From the NCBI GenBank assembly GCA_018402665.1, contig JAGYIN010000005.1:1-64000 (forward strand): a DNA stretch of 64,000 bases, in the 5' to 3' direction. The translations under genes were made by a program, and so were the position numbers. The notes under the pieces were generated by a model. It saw only the letters and a list, made by a program, of their open reading frames with translations. It had not been told where the DNA came from and made no database searches. Source of the DNA: Schleiferiaceae bacterium (GTDB lineage: Bacteria > Bacteroidota > Bacteroidia > Flavobacteriales > Schleiferiaceae). Positions within the stretch are counted from its first letter, which is position 1. Each line of letters starts with the position of its first letter. Shown here piece after piece: positions 1-8,894 of the stretch.

Positions 1-27
1 GGATACGGTAGTTGATTTGATAGCGTA

Positions 28-258
28 ATGATGAAAAGAATCCTAATACTGGCAGTGGTTGCCCTTGGATTAAATGGATGCTCAAGCTGGCAGCCCGTGG
101 AGAATGTGGCGCCCTCAAACCCAAACTGCATTTGTACGATGGAGTACGACCCCGTTTGTGTGCAAGGCAATGGTAAGATCTTACGTTATTCCAATCCTTG
201 CCAGGCAATGTGCGATGGCTTTGGTCAAGATGATTTCATCAACTGTCCGCCGGAGTAG
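28..258 (+). CDS. Kazal-like small lipoprotein
   Basis: A 76-residue protein with an N-terminal signal sequence and a lipobox (LNGC, Cys18), so it is probably a lipoprotein. The mature part has the Cys spacing of a Kazal-type serine protease inhibitor fold: a CxC pair, PVC, NPCQAMC and a last Cys near residue 73. Kazal domains in other organisms inhibit serine proteases, but many bacterial Kazal-like lipoproteins have no tested activity. Two ATGs are adjacent (28 and 31) and either may be used. It converges on the small membrane protein at 262-570. An inhibitory role against the secreted S9 peptidase two genes away is only a guess. Confidence is high for the domain and low for the function. 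Confidence 0.75.
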   Translation: MMKRILILAVVALGLNGCSSWQPVENVAPSNPNCICTMEYDPVCVQGNGKILRYSNPCQAMCDGFGQDDFINCPPE

Positions 259-261
259 GAT

Positions 262-570
262 TTATACCGTACTCACCTGCTCTAGAATAGCTACCCAAAC
301 CTCTAAAAGCAATAGTAGGGTAAGGCAAATTCCTACTATGGCAAAGATTCCGTTGATGATCAAAAACGACATTCGATTCGATTTCCGAACCAGTTGCACA
401 GCACTCAGTACACCGCCAATATTCATTAAGAAAGTAAAAGGCAGTCCTTGGTAGCCAAAACCCATTGGCCCGCCATCAGAGATAAAAATCCACAAGGTCG
501 TTGGAACGAATACGATAACATTCAATCCTATGATCAATGCGGGTAGGAGTTTAGCAATACGCTCGAGCAC
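262..570 (-). CDS. Small membrane protein, unknown function
   Basis: A 102-residue hydrophobic protein with about three predicted membrane helices (roughly residues 10-32, 44-60 and 70-95). No family is recognised. The start is a GTG at 568-570 that overlaps the last base of the TAG stop of the upstream dipeptidyl peptidase gene, which suggests translational coupling. A purine-rich GGAGGAG lies just before the GTG, but it also encodes the end of the peptidase. It is the last gene of the minus-strand run that starts with the ABC-F protein. Function cannot be assigned. Confidence 0.6.
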   Translation of the reverse strand: MLERIAKLLPALIIGLNVIVFVPTTLWIFISDGGPMGFGYQGLPFTFLMNIGGVLSAVQLVRKSNRMSFLIINGIFAIVGICLTLLLLLEVWVAILEQVSTV

Positions 571-2702
571 TACTCCTCCAAGCTGTCCTCAACGTAGTTC
601 AATACCTTAGTCATCAGGTGCAGTCTATCCTTTCCACGCACATTGTGAGGGTGCATCGGGTAGGGGAAGAAATCCATTTGGATACCGGCGTCTATGAAGG
701 ATTTCACCAAGCTAAGGTTGTGTTGCATGACCACGACATCGTCCACGGTTCCGTGGATGAGTAGGAGCTCGCCTTGTAGGTTACTCACGTAGTTGTGCAA
801 ACGGTTTTCTGTATAGCCGTCTTCGTTCTCCTCTGGGCGGTCCATGTAGCGCTCGCCGTACATTACTTCGTAGTATTTCCAATCGGTCACTGGGCCACCG
901 GCAACACCTGCTTTAAAGGTGCCCGGCTGACGTAACATGAGTGAGGTAGTCATGAATCCACCGTAGCTCCAGCCGTGCACGGCCATGCGATCCCCGTCCA
1001 CATAGGGCAGAGATTTTAGGTAGGCTACACCGGCCAACTGGTCTTCCATTTCAACAGTGCCCAACTGGCGGTGAATCTGTTGTTCAAAATCCGTCCCGCG
1101 ATGCGCAGATCCGCGGTTATCGAGCGTAAATACGATGTACCCACGATTGGCAAATTCGTTCATCCAAAACGGGCCACCTCCGTTCCAACGGTTCGTGACC
1201 ATTTGTGCATGCGGTCCGCCATAGACGTAAACAAGCACGGGGTATTTTTTCGTGGGATCGAAATCAAAAGGCAAATAGGTTCTCGTGTAAAGCGTTGATC
1301 CGTCTGGGCCTGTAATACTGCCCAGCGTGGGCTTGCGAATGTTCGTGCCCTCGAAAGGATCGCTAGCAGAAGCCAATTCGCGTAAGACCTTTCCTGCCGT
1401 GCTTTTTAATGCAGTTGTCGAAGGGACGTCAATGCTGCTGTAACTGTCAATAAAATACGTGCCACCCTCTTGTACGGTTGGGCTGTGCGTTCCGTTTTCC
1501 GTCGTCAACTGGTGCTGTTTTCCCTTGAGACTCACGCTGAAAAGGTGGGATTCGCGAGGGTCTTCACCTGTTGCGGTAAAGAGGATGTCGCCACTTTTAT
1601 CGCGACCCAGAATTCCGGTAGCTTCAAAGTCGTTTGAGGTTAATTGTTGAACCAATTCTCCTTTAGTCGTATGCAAGTAGAGGTTCATGTAACCGTCGCG
1701 TTCGGTAAGCCATATAAATTCTTTGTTGCTGACCCAATAAGCGGGATGCTCGGGTTCCGCCCATTTGTCATTACTTACACTCAAAAGAGTGGCACCTCTT
1801 TTTCCGTTTTTCGCATTGAAAGCAACTACATCGTAGTGGTTTTGTGCTCGGTTGACGATGGCCAAAAGAATGGTCTTACCGTCCGGTGACCAACTCAGGT
1901 TAGTGAGGTATTGGTCGTGCTCAACGCCGTCGGTATCCAGATAGATGGGCGACTTCCCCCCTTTGTGATACACCCCAACGCGCGCATATTCGGAGCCTTG
2001 ACCTGCCATCGGGTATTTAATTTCATTCAAAGAGCCGGGGGTGGTGGAAATGTCGAGCAAAGGATAATTGGCCACGGCACTTTCATTTTTCTCATAAAAG
2101 GCTACGGCGTCCCCTGCATTGTTCCAGAATAAACCTTCAGTAATTCCAAATTCGCTGCGCGCAATGGCTTGGCCCGCGACGACATCAGGATCCTCATGTT
2201 TGGTCACCTGAACGGTACTCTCTTCGCCTATCCAGTTTACGAACACGTTGTTACCTACAGTGTATGCAGCGTTTAATTGGGAACTGAGGTGCAGGTTGCT
2301 ATGTCCAGCAGCCATGGTATATTGTGCAGAGGTCGTTTTGTTTGCGATGTCATAGGTGTAGAGCGTTCCTTCTTCAGTGAAATACAAGGTATTTTCATCC
2401 AGCCAATTCAACATCCATGTACCACGAATACTTACTTCCGTGCCTTCAAGGGTTTCATTGATTTCGCCGGCGGTAATTCGTCGCGATTCTTCGCCTGATT
2501 TTGCGTCCACCACTACAAGACTCTGGTAGCCATCTGTAACATGTGAATACACGTCGGTGCCCGGAACCCACTGCGGCATGATGAGCCCTTGTGGGAAATA
2601 TTTTCTACCGTTTAATACGGCATCCTCGAGGGTTAAAGTCGTTTGAGCGTAGCCAGAAAAGGCAGTGAATGCCACCAGTAAAAGGAGTGCAAATCTTTTC
2701 AT
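570..2702 (-). CDS. S9 family peptidase, dipeptidyl peptidase IV-like
   Basis: A 710-residue exported serine peptidase that should release N-terminal dipeptides, typically X-Pro, from peptides outside the cytoplasm. It has a cleavable signal peptide (MKRFALLLLVAFTAFSGYAQ), an N-terminal beta-propeller of the DPP IV type (about residues 100-450) and a C-terminal alpha/beta hydrolase domain. The nucleophile motif is GWSYGG with Ser near 579; the acid is in HGTVDD (Asp near 654) and the His near 686 in MHPHNVRG. Length fits bacterial DPP IV. It follows a LolD-like ATPase gene with a 6-base gap and overlaps the small membrane protein by one base. Role: peptide utilisation. Confidence 0.93.
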   Translation of the reverse strand: MKRFALLLLVAFTAFSGYAQTTLTLEDAVLNGRKYFPQGLIMPQWVPGTDVYSHVTDGYQSLVVVDAKSGEESRRITAGEINETLEGTEVSIRGTWMLNWLDENTLYFTEEGTLYTYDIANKTTSAQYTMAAGHSNLHLSSQLNAAYTVGNNVFVNWIGEESTVQVTKHEDPDVVAGQAIARSEFGITEGLFWNNAGDAVAFYEKNESAVANYPLLDISTTPGSLNEIKYPMAGQGSEYARVGVYHKGGKSPIYLDTDGVEHDQYLTNLSWSPDGKTILLAIVNRAQNHYDVVAFNAKNGKRGATLLSVSNDKWAEPEHPAYWVSNKEFIWLTERDGYMNLYLHTTKGELVQQLTSNDFEATGILGRDKSGDILFTATGEDPRESHLFSVSLKGKQHQLTTENGTHSPTVQEGGTYFIDSYSSIDVPSTTALKSTAGKVLRELASASDPFEGTNIRKPTLGSITGPDGSTLYTRTYLPFDFDPTKKYPVLVYVYGGPHAQMVTNRWNGGGPFWMNEFANRGYIVFTLDNRGSAHRGTDFEQQIHRQLGTVEMEDQLAGVAYLKSLPYVDGDRMAVHGWSYGGFMTTSLMLRQPGTFKAGVAGGPVTDWKYYEVMYGERYMDRPEENEDGYTENRLHNYVSNLQGELLLIHGTVDDVVVMQHNLSLVKSFIDAGIQMDFFPYPMHPHNVRGKDRLHLMTKVLNYVEDSLEE

Positions 2703-2708
2703 TTGGGT

Positions 2709-3401
2709 TTATTTAGAAATGTCCGAATCTATGTTTCCATCCACCAATCGAATGACGCGTTTGGCGTGTTGTGCGATGTCTTCTTCGTGCGTTACTAAAA
2801 CTACGGTGTTCCCCGCAGCCTGAATATCATCGAAAAGTTTCATGATCTCCACGGAGGTTTTTGAATCTAAATTTCCAGTGGGCTCATCTGCTAAAATAAG
2901 CGCGGGTTTATTGACCAATGCCCGCGCTACTGCGACGCGTTGACGCTGACCACCGGAAAGTTGGTTCGGTTTGTGGTCCATCCGATCGCCTAGCCCGACT
3001 TGTTCTAAAACCTCGCTAGCGCGCGCAATGCGTTCCTCTTTTCCCCATCCCGCATATACTAAAGGTAGCGCGACGTTTTCCAGCGCCGTAGAGCGCGGAA
3101 GTAGGTTAAACGTTTGGAAAACGAAACCAATTTCATTGTTTCTGATTTCCGCTAATGCATTATCATCGAGCACACTTACGTCCGATCCATTGAGAACATA
3201 CGTTCCCTCGGTGGGCGTATCTAAACAACCCAATAAATTCATCAACGTAGACTTTCCAGACCCCGAAGGTCCCATAAGTGCTACGTATTGGTTTTTAAAA
3301 ATATCGAGGTCAATGCCTTTGAGGACGTGCACGGTTTGTGCACCCATTTTAAAGTCGCGTGTAATGCCGCGGAGTTGAAGTATGGCGTTAGAATCGGTCA
3401 A
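2709..3401 (-). CDS. ABC transporter ATP-binding protein (LolD/MacB type)
   Basis: A 230-residue ATPase with Walker A (GPSGSGKST), Q-loop (FVFQTFNLL), signature ([15 protein letters not shown]), Walker B ([12 protein letters not shown]) and the switch His in VTHEED. This set, including the [11 protein letters not shown] stretch, is typical of ATPases working with MacB/LolCE/FtsX-type permeases in lipoprotein release or peptide export. The start appears to be TTG at 3399-3401: the next ATG (residue 19) would remove the first strand and the aromatic A-loop. No permease is adjacent; a LolE-like permease lies at 47709-48923, but pairing of the two is inference. lolD is possible but not certain. 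Confidence 0.9.
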   Translation of the reverse strand: MTDSNAILQLRGITRDFKMGAQTVHVLKGIDLDIFKNQYVALMGPSGSGKSTLMNLLGCLDTPTEGTYVLNGSDVSVLDDNALAEIRNNEIGFVFQTFNLLPRSTALENVALPLVYAGWGKEERIARASEVLEQVGLGDRMDHKPNQLSGGQRQRVAVARALVNKPALILADEPTGNLDSKTSVEIMKLFDDIQAAGNTVVLVTHEEDIAQHAKRVIRLVDGNIDSDISK

Positions 3402-3441
3402 TGGTGTGCAATTAGTGGGTTAGGTACGGTTCTAAAGTTAG

Positions 3442-5316
3442 TTATTCGTCGGCAAATTCTGCCAATTCCAACCAGCGCATTTCTTTCTCATCCAACGCTG
3501 CCAGTACTGCTTTAATTTCTATTGCCGCTTGTGCCACCGCTTCAGGGTCTTGGTTTGTGCCTTCAAATACGGCATTCAACGCATCGCGTTCCGCTTCCAG
3601 CGCCGCAATCGCTTCCGGTAAAGATTCCCACTCTAAACGTTCTTTGAAGCTGAGCTTCACCTTTTCTTTCGGCGCCTCTTCAATCGGCGCTACCACCACT
3701 TTCTCTTGCGCTACACGTATGGCATCAATGCGTTTCTGCTCTTCTCTCCATTCGTAATAATGGCCGTTGAAATCTTTGATTCGGCCGCCGCCCTCAAATA
3801 CGAAAAGGTGGTCGCATAATTTATCTAGGAAATAGCGGTCGTGACTCACTACAAGCAGGCAGCCCGGGAAATCATCGAGAAATTCCTCCAAGGCTTGAAG
3901 TGTGAGAATGTCTAAATCATTGGTCGGCTCATCAAGAATGAGGAAGTTGGGATTCTTCATTAAAATGGTCAACAGAAACAGCCTTCTCTTTTCCCCACCA
4001 CTAAGCGTACTGACATAGCTGTACTGCTGGTGGCCGTCAAAGAGGAAGCGCTCACAGAGCTGCGATGCGGTGAGTTTCTGACCCTTCTTCAAAGTGATGT
4101 ATTCACCGATCTCTTGAACGACTTCAATCACTTTCAGGTCCCCTTTATCTATAATGCCGTCTTGAGTATAGTGTCCAAAAACTACAGTTTCTCCGGTAAT
4201 GATTTTCCCTTTGTCGGGTGTTTCAAGTCCCATAATCATCTTTAGCAGGGTAGATTTTCCGCATCCATTAGGCCCTACAATCCCTGCACGCTCTCCTTTT
4301 TTAAAGACGTAACTAAAGTTTTCTAGCAGCAGACGATTCGGATAGCTTTTGCCCAATTTATGCAGCTCCAAAATCTTTCCACCCAGACGCTGGCTGTTGA
4401 TTTCCAACGAAACTTCGCTATCATCGATGCGCTGTTTTGCGACCTTTTTAATGTCTTTGAATCGGTCAATACGGTCTTTCGACTTTCCCGTTCGCGCGCT
4501 CGGCGTTTTACGCATCCAGTCCAATTCCTTTTTAAACAACTGCTTCGCCTTGTGCAAATTTGCCGCCTCATTCGCCTCGCGCACCTCTTTCTGCTCGAGA
4601 TAGTAGCTGTAGTTTCCTTCGTATTTATAAAACTGCTTGTTTTCCAGTTCGAAAATGGTTCCACAAACCCGTTCCAAAAAATACCGGTCGTGCGTGATCA
4701 TTAACAGTGCTCCACGGTATTGAATGAGGTATTCTTCGAGCCATTCGATGATGTCGAGATCGAGATGGTTGGTGGGCTCATCCATTAAGATGAGATCGGG
4801 CTCTTCAATAAATAATTGGGCCAACGCAAGTCGTTTCACCTCGCCTCCGGAAAAGGAATCGATCACCCGATCCATATCGGGCAGATTCATCTTACCGTGC
4901 ATTTCTTGAATCCGGCCCTCTACATTCCATCCATCTGTAGCCTCTATCAGATCCAGCGCGCGTTGCATAGCATCGCCGTCGCCGCCCTCTTCAAGCACCT
5001 TTTCGTATTGACGCAATGCCTCCAGACCGGCATGTTCGCTATTGTACAGCACTTGGCGTACGGTAAGCCCTTTTTCAAAGTTGGGCTGCTGCTCCAGGTA
5101 GCGCAGCTTTACTCCATTGCGAAAGACCACTTCACCCGTATCCGCTGTCGCCGGATCCATCAACGTTCGCATGAGCGTTGTTTTTCCCGCTCCATTTTTG
5201 GCGACAATAGCGACCTTTTCACCTTCGTGAATGCCGAAGGTGATGTCTTCATACAAAGTTTTGATGCCATAAGACTTACTGATCTTATGAACGGAAAGCA
5301 GGTTTTTTATATCCAA
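3442..5316 (-). CDS. ABC-F family ATPase (Uup-like)
   Basis: A soluble ATPase of about 624 residues with two ABC cassettes and no membrane domain, the ABC-F layout of ribosome-associated factors (Uup, EttA, antibiotic-resistance factors). Seen: Walker A motifs AKNGAGKT and GPNGCGKS, signatures FSGGEVKRLALAQ and LSGGEKRRLF, Walker B LILMDEPTNHLD and FLILDEPTNDLD, a charged linker rich in Lys/Arg between cassettes, and a C-terminal coiled-coil region as in Uup. The reading frame opens further back to 5349, but that would overlap the cytochrome stop codon; a TTG at 5314-5316, ten bases after that stop, gives a normal N terminus (MDIKNLLSVHKISKSYG). Confidence 0.92.
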   Translation of the reverse strand: MDIKNLLSVHKISKSYGIKTLYEDITFGIHEGEKVAIVAKNGAGKTTLMRTLMDPATADTGEVVFRNGVKLRYLEQQPNFEKGLTVRQVLYNSEHAGLEALRQYEKVLEEGGDGDAMQRALDLIEATDGWNVEGRIQEMHGKMNLPDMDRVIDSFSGGEVKRLALAQLFIEEPDLILMDEPTNHLDLDIIEWLEEYLIQYRGALLMITHDRYFLERVCGTIFELENKQFYKYEGNYSYYLEQKEVREANEAANLHKAKQLFKKELDWMRKTPSARTGKSKDRIDRFKDIKKVAKQRIDDSEVSLEINSQRLGGKILELHKLGKSYPNRLLLENFSYVFKKGERAGIVGPNGCGKSTLLKMIMGLETPDKGKIITGETVVFGHYTQDGIIDKGDLKVIEVVQEIGEYITLKKGQKLTASQLCERFLFDGHQQYSYVSTLSGGEKRRLFLLTILMKNPNFLILDEPTNDLDILTLQALEEFLDDFPGCLLVVSHDRYFLDKLCDHLFVFEGGGRIKDFNGHYYEWREEQKRIDAIRVAQEKVVVAPIEEAPKEKVKLSFKERLEWESLPEAIAALEAERDALNAVFEGTNQDPEAVAQAAIEIKAVLAALDEKEMRWLELAEFADE

Positions 5317-5326
5317 GGGGTAAAAA

Positions 5327-5731
5327 TTATTCTTGTGGTAATGAAGCAATCCAAGCTGCCATTGCTTCGATTTGTTCGCTTTCGACCCAAGCCATCGGGG
5401 CCATGGGTGGGTAGTCGGGCCAATTCTCAGGGACCGGTTCTTTAATCAACTGCACCAGCTCTTTTTGGCTGTACCCGCGTTGAGCAATCGCTAAGAAAGA
5501 AGGTCCCACTAATTTTGAGTCCATTTTATGACACCCTAAACACGTGTTTTTCGCCAAAAGACTTTTCATTTCTGATGGAATTTTGCCCCCTGCTGTTTGC
5601 CCTTTTTTTGAAGGAATCTTCAATACTGGGGCTTCCGGCGTATACGGTTCTGAACCACCACCGCATGCGGTGGTTATACCCGTAATGAAAAGCGCCAAAA
5701 TAGCGTGACTAAAGGTGTGGAAAAGCTTCAT
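5327..5731 (-). CDS. Cytochrome c lipoprotein
   Basis: A 134-residue c-type cytochrome. The signal peptide ends in a lipobox with Cys23 (TAC), followed by a Gly/Ser/Pro-rich linker; the haem site is CLGCH (Cys64, Cys67, His68), with Met candidates in PPMAPM for the sixth ligand. The size and the C-terminal helix (QIEAMAAWIASL) fit a class I monohaem cytochrome c domain. It should carry electrons on the outer face of a membrane. It is transcribed divergently from the SCO1 homologue 24 bases away, which suggests a shared link to cytochrome oxidase. The ABC-F gene follows directly downstream. Confidence 0.9.
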   Translation of the reverse strand: MKLFHTFSHAILALFITGITTACGGGSEPYTPEAPVLKIPSKKGQTAGGKIPSEMKSLLAKNTCLGCHKMDSKLVGPSFLAIAQRGYSQKELVQLIKEPVPENWPDYPPMAPMAWVESEQIEAMAAWIASLPQE

Positions 5732-5740
5732 GCCGTGATG

Positions 5741-5748
5741 TACTTTTG
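5741..5748 (+). promoter_or_regulatory. Candidate -7 element for the SCO1 gene
   Basis: TACTTTTG matches the Bacteroidota -7 consensus TAnnTTTG exactly and ends six bases before the ATG at 5755. No TTG is seen at the usual -33 distance, so this is only half of a promoter. If active, transcription would start at or next to the start codon. Confidence 0.4.
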
Positions 5749-5754
5749 AATTCT

Positions 5755-6426
5755 ATGATAAAGATAAAGCTCAGCCCGTCAGAATGGTTAAAAATCGCCG
5801 TTCTCTTTGTAGTATTTGTTGGAGGTTCCATTGCTTCCTATGTGGTTTTACAGCCCAAAAGGGTCTTGCCGATCTACAATCCGTCGGACTTGAATCCAGC
5901 TGTGGTGGACGATGATTTGGAGCGCAAAGGACGCGGCCACCGCATCGGCGACTTTGAATTGGTCGATCAATGGGGTAATCCAGTAGACTCTTCATTGCTT
6001 CAGGGTAAAATTTATGTGGCCGATTTTTTCTTTACCACCTGTCCCACCATTTGTATTGATATGGGAAAAACCTTTCAGCAAGTGCAGGAAGTTTTTAAAG
6101 ACGAGCCGCGAGTGCACCTCGTGAGCCACACCGTCATGCCGGAAATTGATACCGTAGAAGTCATGCGCGCCTACAGCGAGCGCGTGGGTGCCATCAAAGG
6201 AAAATGGCATTTATTGACCGGTGAAAAGGAAGAACTGTACCGCATGGCGCGCCGCGAGTATTTTGCGGTTATGGAGCCAGGAACCAGCTTTGATGAGCAC
6301 GATTTCATTCATACTGAAAACGTCATTCTGGTGGATGAAAAAAAACGCATCCGTGGCTTTTACGACGGTACCAATGAAGCGGAACGAATCATTGAAGACA
6401 TTAAAGTGCTTCTCGAACCCCGCTAG
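5755..6426 (+). CDS. SCO1/SenC family copper chaperone
   Basis: A 223-residue thioredoxin-fold protein anchored by one N-terminal membrane helix (about residues 12-32). The copper site motif is TTCPTIC (CxxxC), and the third ligand His is present in EHDFIHTENVILVD. Family members deliver copper to the CuA site of cytochrome c oxidase. An in-frame TTG lies at 5746, but the ATG at 5755 is preferred because it lies downstream of the TACTTTTG promoter element. It is divergent from a cytochrome c gene. Its 3' end overlaps the convergent TPR gene by 26 bases. Confidence 0.92.
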   Translation: MIKIKLSPSEWLKIAVLFVVFVGGSIASYVVLQPKRVLPIYNPSDLNPAVVDDDLERKGRGHRIGDFELVDQWGNPVDSSLLQGKIYVADFFFTTCPTICIDMGKTFQQVQEVFKDEPRVHLVSHTVMPEIDTVEVMRAYSERVGAIKGKWHLLTGEKEELYRMARREYFAVMEPGTSFDEHDFIHTENVILVDEKKRIRGFYDGTNEAERIIEDIKVLLEPR

Positions 6427-7660
6427 AATCCTGGCGCTCCGGAAATAGAGGTGTTTCCCCTCTAGCGGGCACGGTATCTTTAGGAAGCGGCACTTGCGGC
6501 AGTGAATCCTTTAAGAGCTGCTGTTCCAAGGTATCCATTCCCATGCGGATTTCTCCTGAGGGTCGCAACGTAAATGCACTGTCCGGAAGCTCGAAAAGGC
6601 TGGAAAAACCCACATACGAAGTATCCATAGCCGGGGTATAACGGGTTGCTACGCCATTGTAGAATTGCCAAAGTTTTTGTGTGCTGTCCGCGGGTGATGT
6701 TTGAAGACTGGCCCAGTGCTCACCTACCACTCTGCCGTTATCACTCACATAGAATCGGCTGTATTTTTTACCTTCGAAAAGCCTTGGCCGGAAATACCGA
6801 AAATCCTCAATCACTCCGTTTGCTGAGGTGCGCTCGTTTACCTTGAAAGAGCCTTTTTTATAGTATTCTAAAGGAATGGCGTTGGTATTGTAGCGCTTCT
6901 GGAAATCGGCTTCAGCGATTGCTGCAAGTGTATCGTTTTTGGTAATTCTAAGCAGCAATAATCTATTGATGAGGTAGGGGGCGTGATTGGGTTTGAAGGA
7001 GAGCAATGCTTCCTGAGCTTTCAACGCTTTTTGGTAATCTTTGAAAATGCGCCATTCGAGGTCGACTTCTTGTTCTGAAGTGAACGTCCAAAATTCCTTG
7101 CCGCGCTCAAATCGAAGCAGGTTGTCCTCAATCTGTTCTTGGGCTTTAATGTACCGTTCCCGCTCGATATTAATGACCACGAGCATAAAATATGGGGTCT
7201 GTTTATCGTAGAGCTCACTGAGCGTATAATAGGTCTTATAGGCCAATTCTTTATCGCCCTTTTCATAGGCAATCCCCGCTTTTGACAACAAATACTTTTG
7301 ATAGTTAGGACGCATCTGTAGGCATACTTCGAGATCTGCCAGCGCGGCATCGTATTTTTTTAGCGCATAATTCGCTTCGGATCGGAAGAAGTACAGATCT
7401 TCCCGCTGCCAGCGCTTTGCAATGGCGAGATCGTAGTGCATCAAAGCCTGTGTAGGTTGTGGTGGGTCTAATGCCATGAAAGCGCGACCTACATACACAT
7501 TATCCTGTCCACTAAGGGTCTGTCCTTTGGGAGCATAGTCGGTGATGGCCTCGTATTTTTTAGTATTCCAAAGTCTCGAAATATAGGATTGCGACTGCGC
7601 AGAAACTACCCAAAAATAGCAGGCGAAGACCACCAAAAGCTTAGGCAAACGGATCATCAT
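6401..7660 (-). CDS. Exported TPR-containing protein, unknown function
   Basis: About 419 residues with a signal peptide (cleavage near SAQSQS) and a helical region with tetratricopeptide-like repeats, for example the stretches around DLEVCLQMRPNYQKYLLSKA and QKALKAQEALLSFKPNH. The C-terminal third is different: a Tyr/Phe/Arg-rich beta-like part followed by a Pro-rich tail. No enzyme motif is seen. The start is chosen at the first of two tandem ATGs (7658-7660 and 7655-7657), which overlap the TGA of the upstream Big_5 lipoprotein gene, indicating coupled translation. A role with that lipoprotein at the envelope is inference. Confidence 0.7.
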   Translation of the reverse strand: MMIRLPKLLVVFACYFWVVSAQSQSYISRLWNTKKYEAITDYAPKGQTLSGQDNVYVGRAFMALDPPQPTQALMHYDLAIAKRWQREDLYFFRSEANYALKKYDAALADLEVCLQMRPNYQKYLLSKAGIAYEKGDKELAYKTYYTLSELYDKQTPYFMLVVINIERERYIKAQEQIEDNLLRFERGKEFWTFTSEQEVDLEWRIFKDYQKALKAQEALLSFKPNHAPYLINRLLLLRITKNDTLAAIAEADFQKRYNTNAIPLEYYKKGSFKVNERTSANGVIEDFRYFRPRLFEGKKYSRFYVSDNGRVVGEHWASLQTSPADSTQKLWQFYNGVATRYTPAMDTSYVGFSSLFELPDSAFTLRPSGEIRMGMDTLEQQLLKDSLPQVPLPKDTVPARGETPLFPERQDSSGVREAL

Positions 7661-8739
7661 AGCGATAGGGGTTGTTCGAGGTCCCAATTGGCCTTGAGCT
7701 CGAAGGTTTGTTCCTTAAGAAGGGGTTCAGCAGTTTCGGTAGAGTACCATGAAGCTGGCGTCCATACCGAATCGCCGTTGACGTCAAAAAAACCCCTGAA
7801 GGTATATTTTCCAGGCAATTGATTTCCCAGGTCGATCACTGTGGTATCAGAGGTGCCACGGTAGGGCGCAAAAGTAAACGATTGAAGATACCCGCTTTCA
7901 TGAGAAAGCCATGCCCGTACGGTAGTATCGGCTTTGGGTACGACCAATTTTAATCGGCCCACATTTTCTGGCCGGGCAGTATCCATTACCATTGCTATAG
8001 AATCCAGGAAGGTCGCGGAATTTTCCTCTGGTTCGTTGAATGTGGAATTAAAGTAAGGAACGCTATGCATGCTGGAATCTAGTCCTGAAGGCAGGTTTTT
8101 TGTAAAACCGAAGGGCTCGGCCGGCTCGTTCCAATTCCCATCAAAATTCAGGTCTTCAAAAACAAGCACGTCGTAAGAAGTAGTCGGGAGATATCGAAAG
8201 GAAATATGACCTTCTTTGTTGGGTGTGCCGCTAAACAACGGATTGGTAATACTGTCCGTAGGCGAAGCTACAAGCCAAACTTTGAGTGATTCAAACGGAA
8301 CTTTTGATTCAGGAGTGATGCTAAGGTTGAGCTGTAAACTGTCGACATACGCCCCGGTACTCCAAACCAGTTCAAGGTTGGGGAATTTATTGTTTTCATT
8401 TAAATCGCCAATGGCATCATCAAAAGTGATGCGATACGTCGTCTGCGCACGCAATTCTTGTTCGTCCCAGCGTATAAGAAGGCGTTTGCCTTTTACCTCG
8501 GCTTCCAATCCTTCCAACGGTGGGGTAGCGACCATGGCACTACGCAGGTCACGGGCTTGAATATATTCGTCAAAAAGGACCGTAGCTTCTGAACCATTGA
8601 AGTGCAACGCGCCCATTTCCGGCGTTTGCGAAACAATGCGAGGCGGTGTTTCATCGCGCGGCCCGCCTTGCGGTTTACTCTGCACAGCGCAGCCTGCGAG
8701 TAGAATGAAGGAGGCCAAAAAGTAGATATACGGTCTCAT
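7657..8739 (-). CDS. Big_5 (Ig-like) domain lipoprotein
   Basis: A 360-residue lipoprotein: signal peptide with lipobox LAGC (Cys near 17), then a Big_5-type Ig-like domain in roughly residues 30-130. The start of that domain, GGPRDETPPRIVSQTPEMGA, is the form seen in many Bacteroidota lipoproteins. The rest is beta-rich with a possible second Ig/CNA-like module (VLVFEDLNFDGNWNEPAEP; FDVNGDSVW). Function of the family is unknown; a structural or adhesive role at the cell surface is likely. Start: ATG at 8737-8739 rather than the upstream TTG. The downstream TPR gene overlaps its stop. Confidence 0.8.
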   Translation of the reverse strand: MRPYIYFLASFILLAGCAVQSKPQGGPRDETPPRIVSQTPEMGALHFNGSEATVLFDEYIQARDLRSAMVATPPLEGLEAEVKGKRLLIRWDEQELRAQTTYRITFDDAIGDLNENNKFPNLELVWSTGAYVDSLQLNLSITPESKVPFESLKVWLVASPTDSITNPLFSGTPNKEGHISFRYLPTTSYDVLVFEDLNFDGNWNEPAEPFGFTKNLPSGLDSSMHSVPYFNSTFNEPEENSATFLDSIAMVMDTARPENVGRLKLVVPKADTTVRAWLSHESGYLQSFTFAPYRGTSDTTVIDLGNQLPGKYTFRGFFDVNGDSVWTPASWYSTETAEPLLKEQTFELKANWDLEQPLSL

Positions 8740-8894
8740 AGTAAACAAAATTGGCCAATTCCAACCAAACCACCCTCATCAAAACGTTGCTTTGAATCAG
8801 TTATTCTCAACATTTACCCTTTTCTACCCCATACTGCGAAGGGCTATCGCATAATTTGTTTAATTTCATCAAGTTAATACTAAACGTCACAGCT

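Noticed and set aside
4816-5445. 209-residue plus-strand frame
   Set aside because: It is antisense to the ABC-F gene and the cytochrome gene, both strongly identified.
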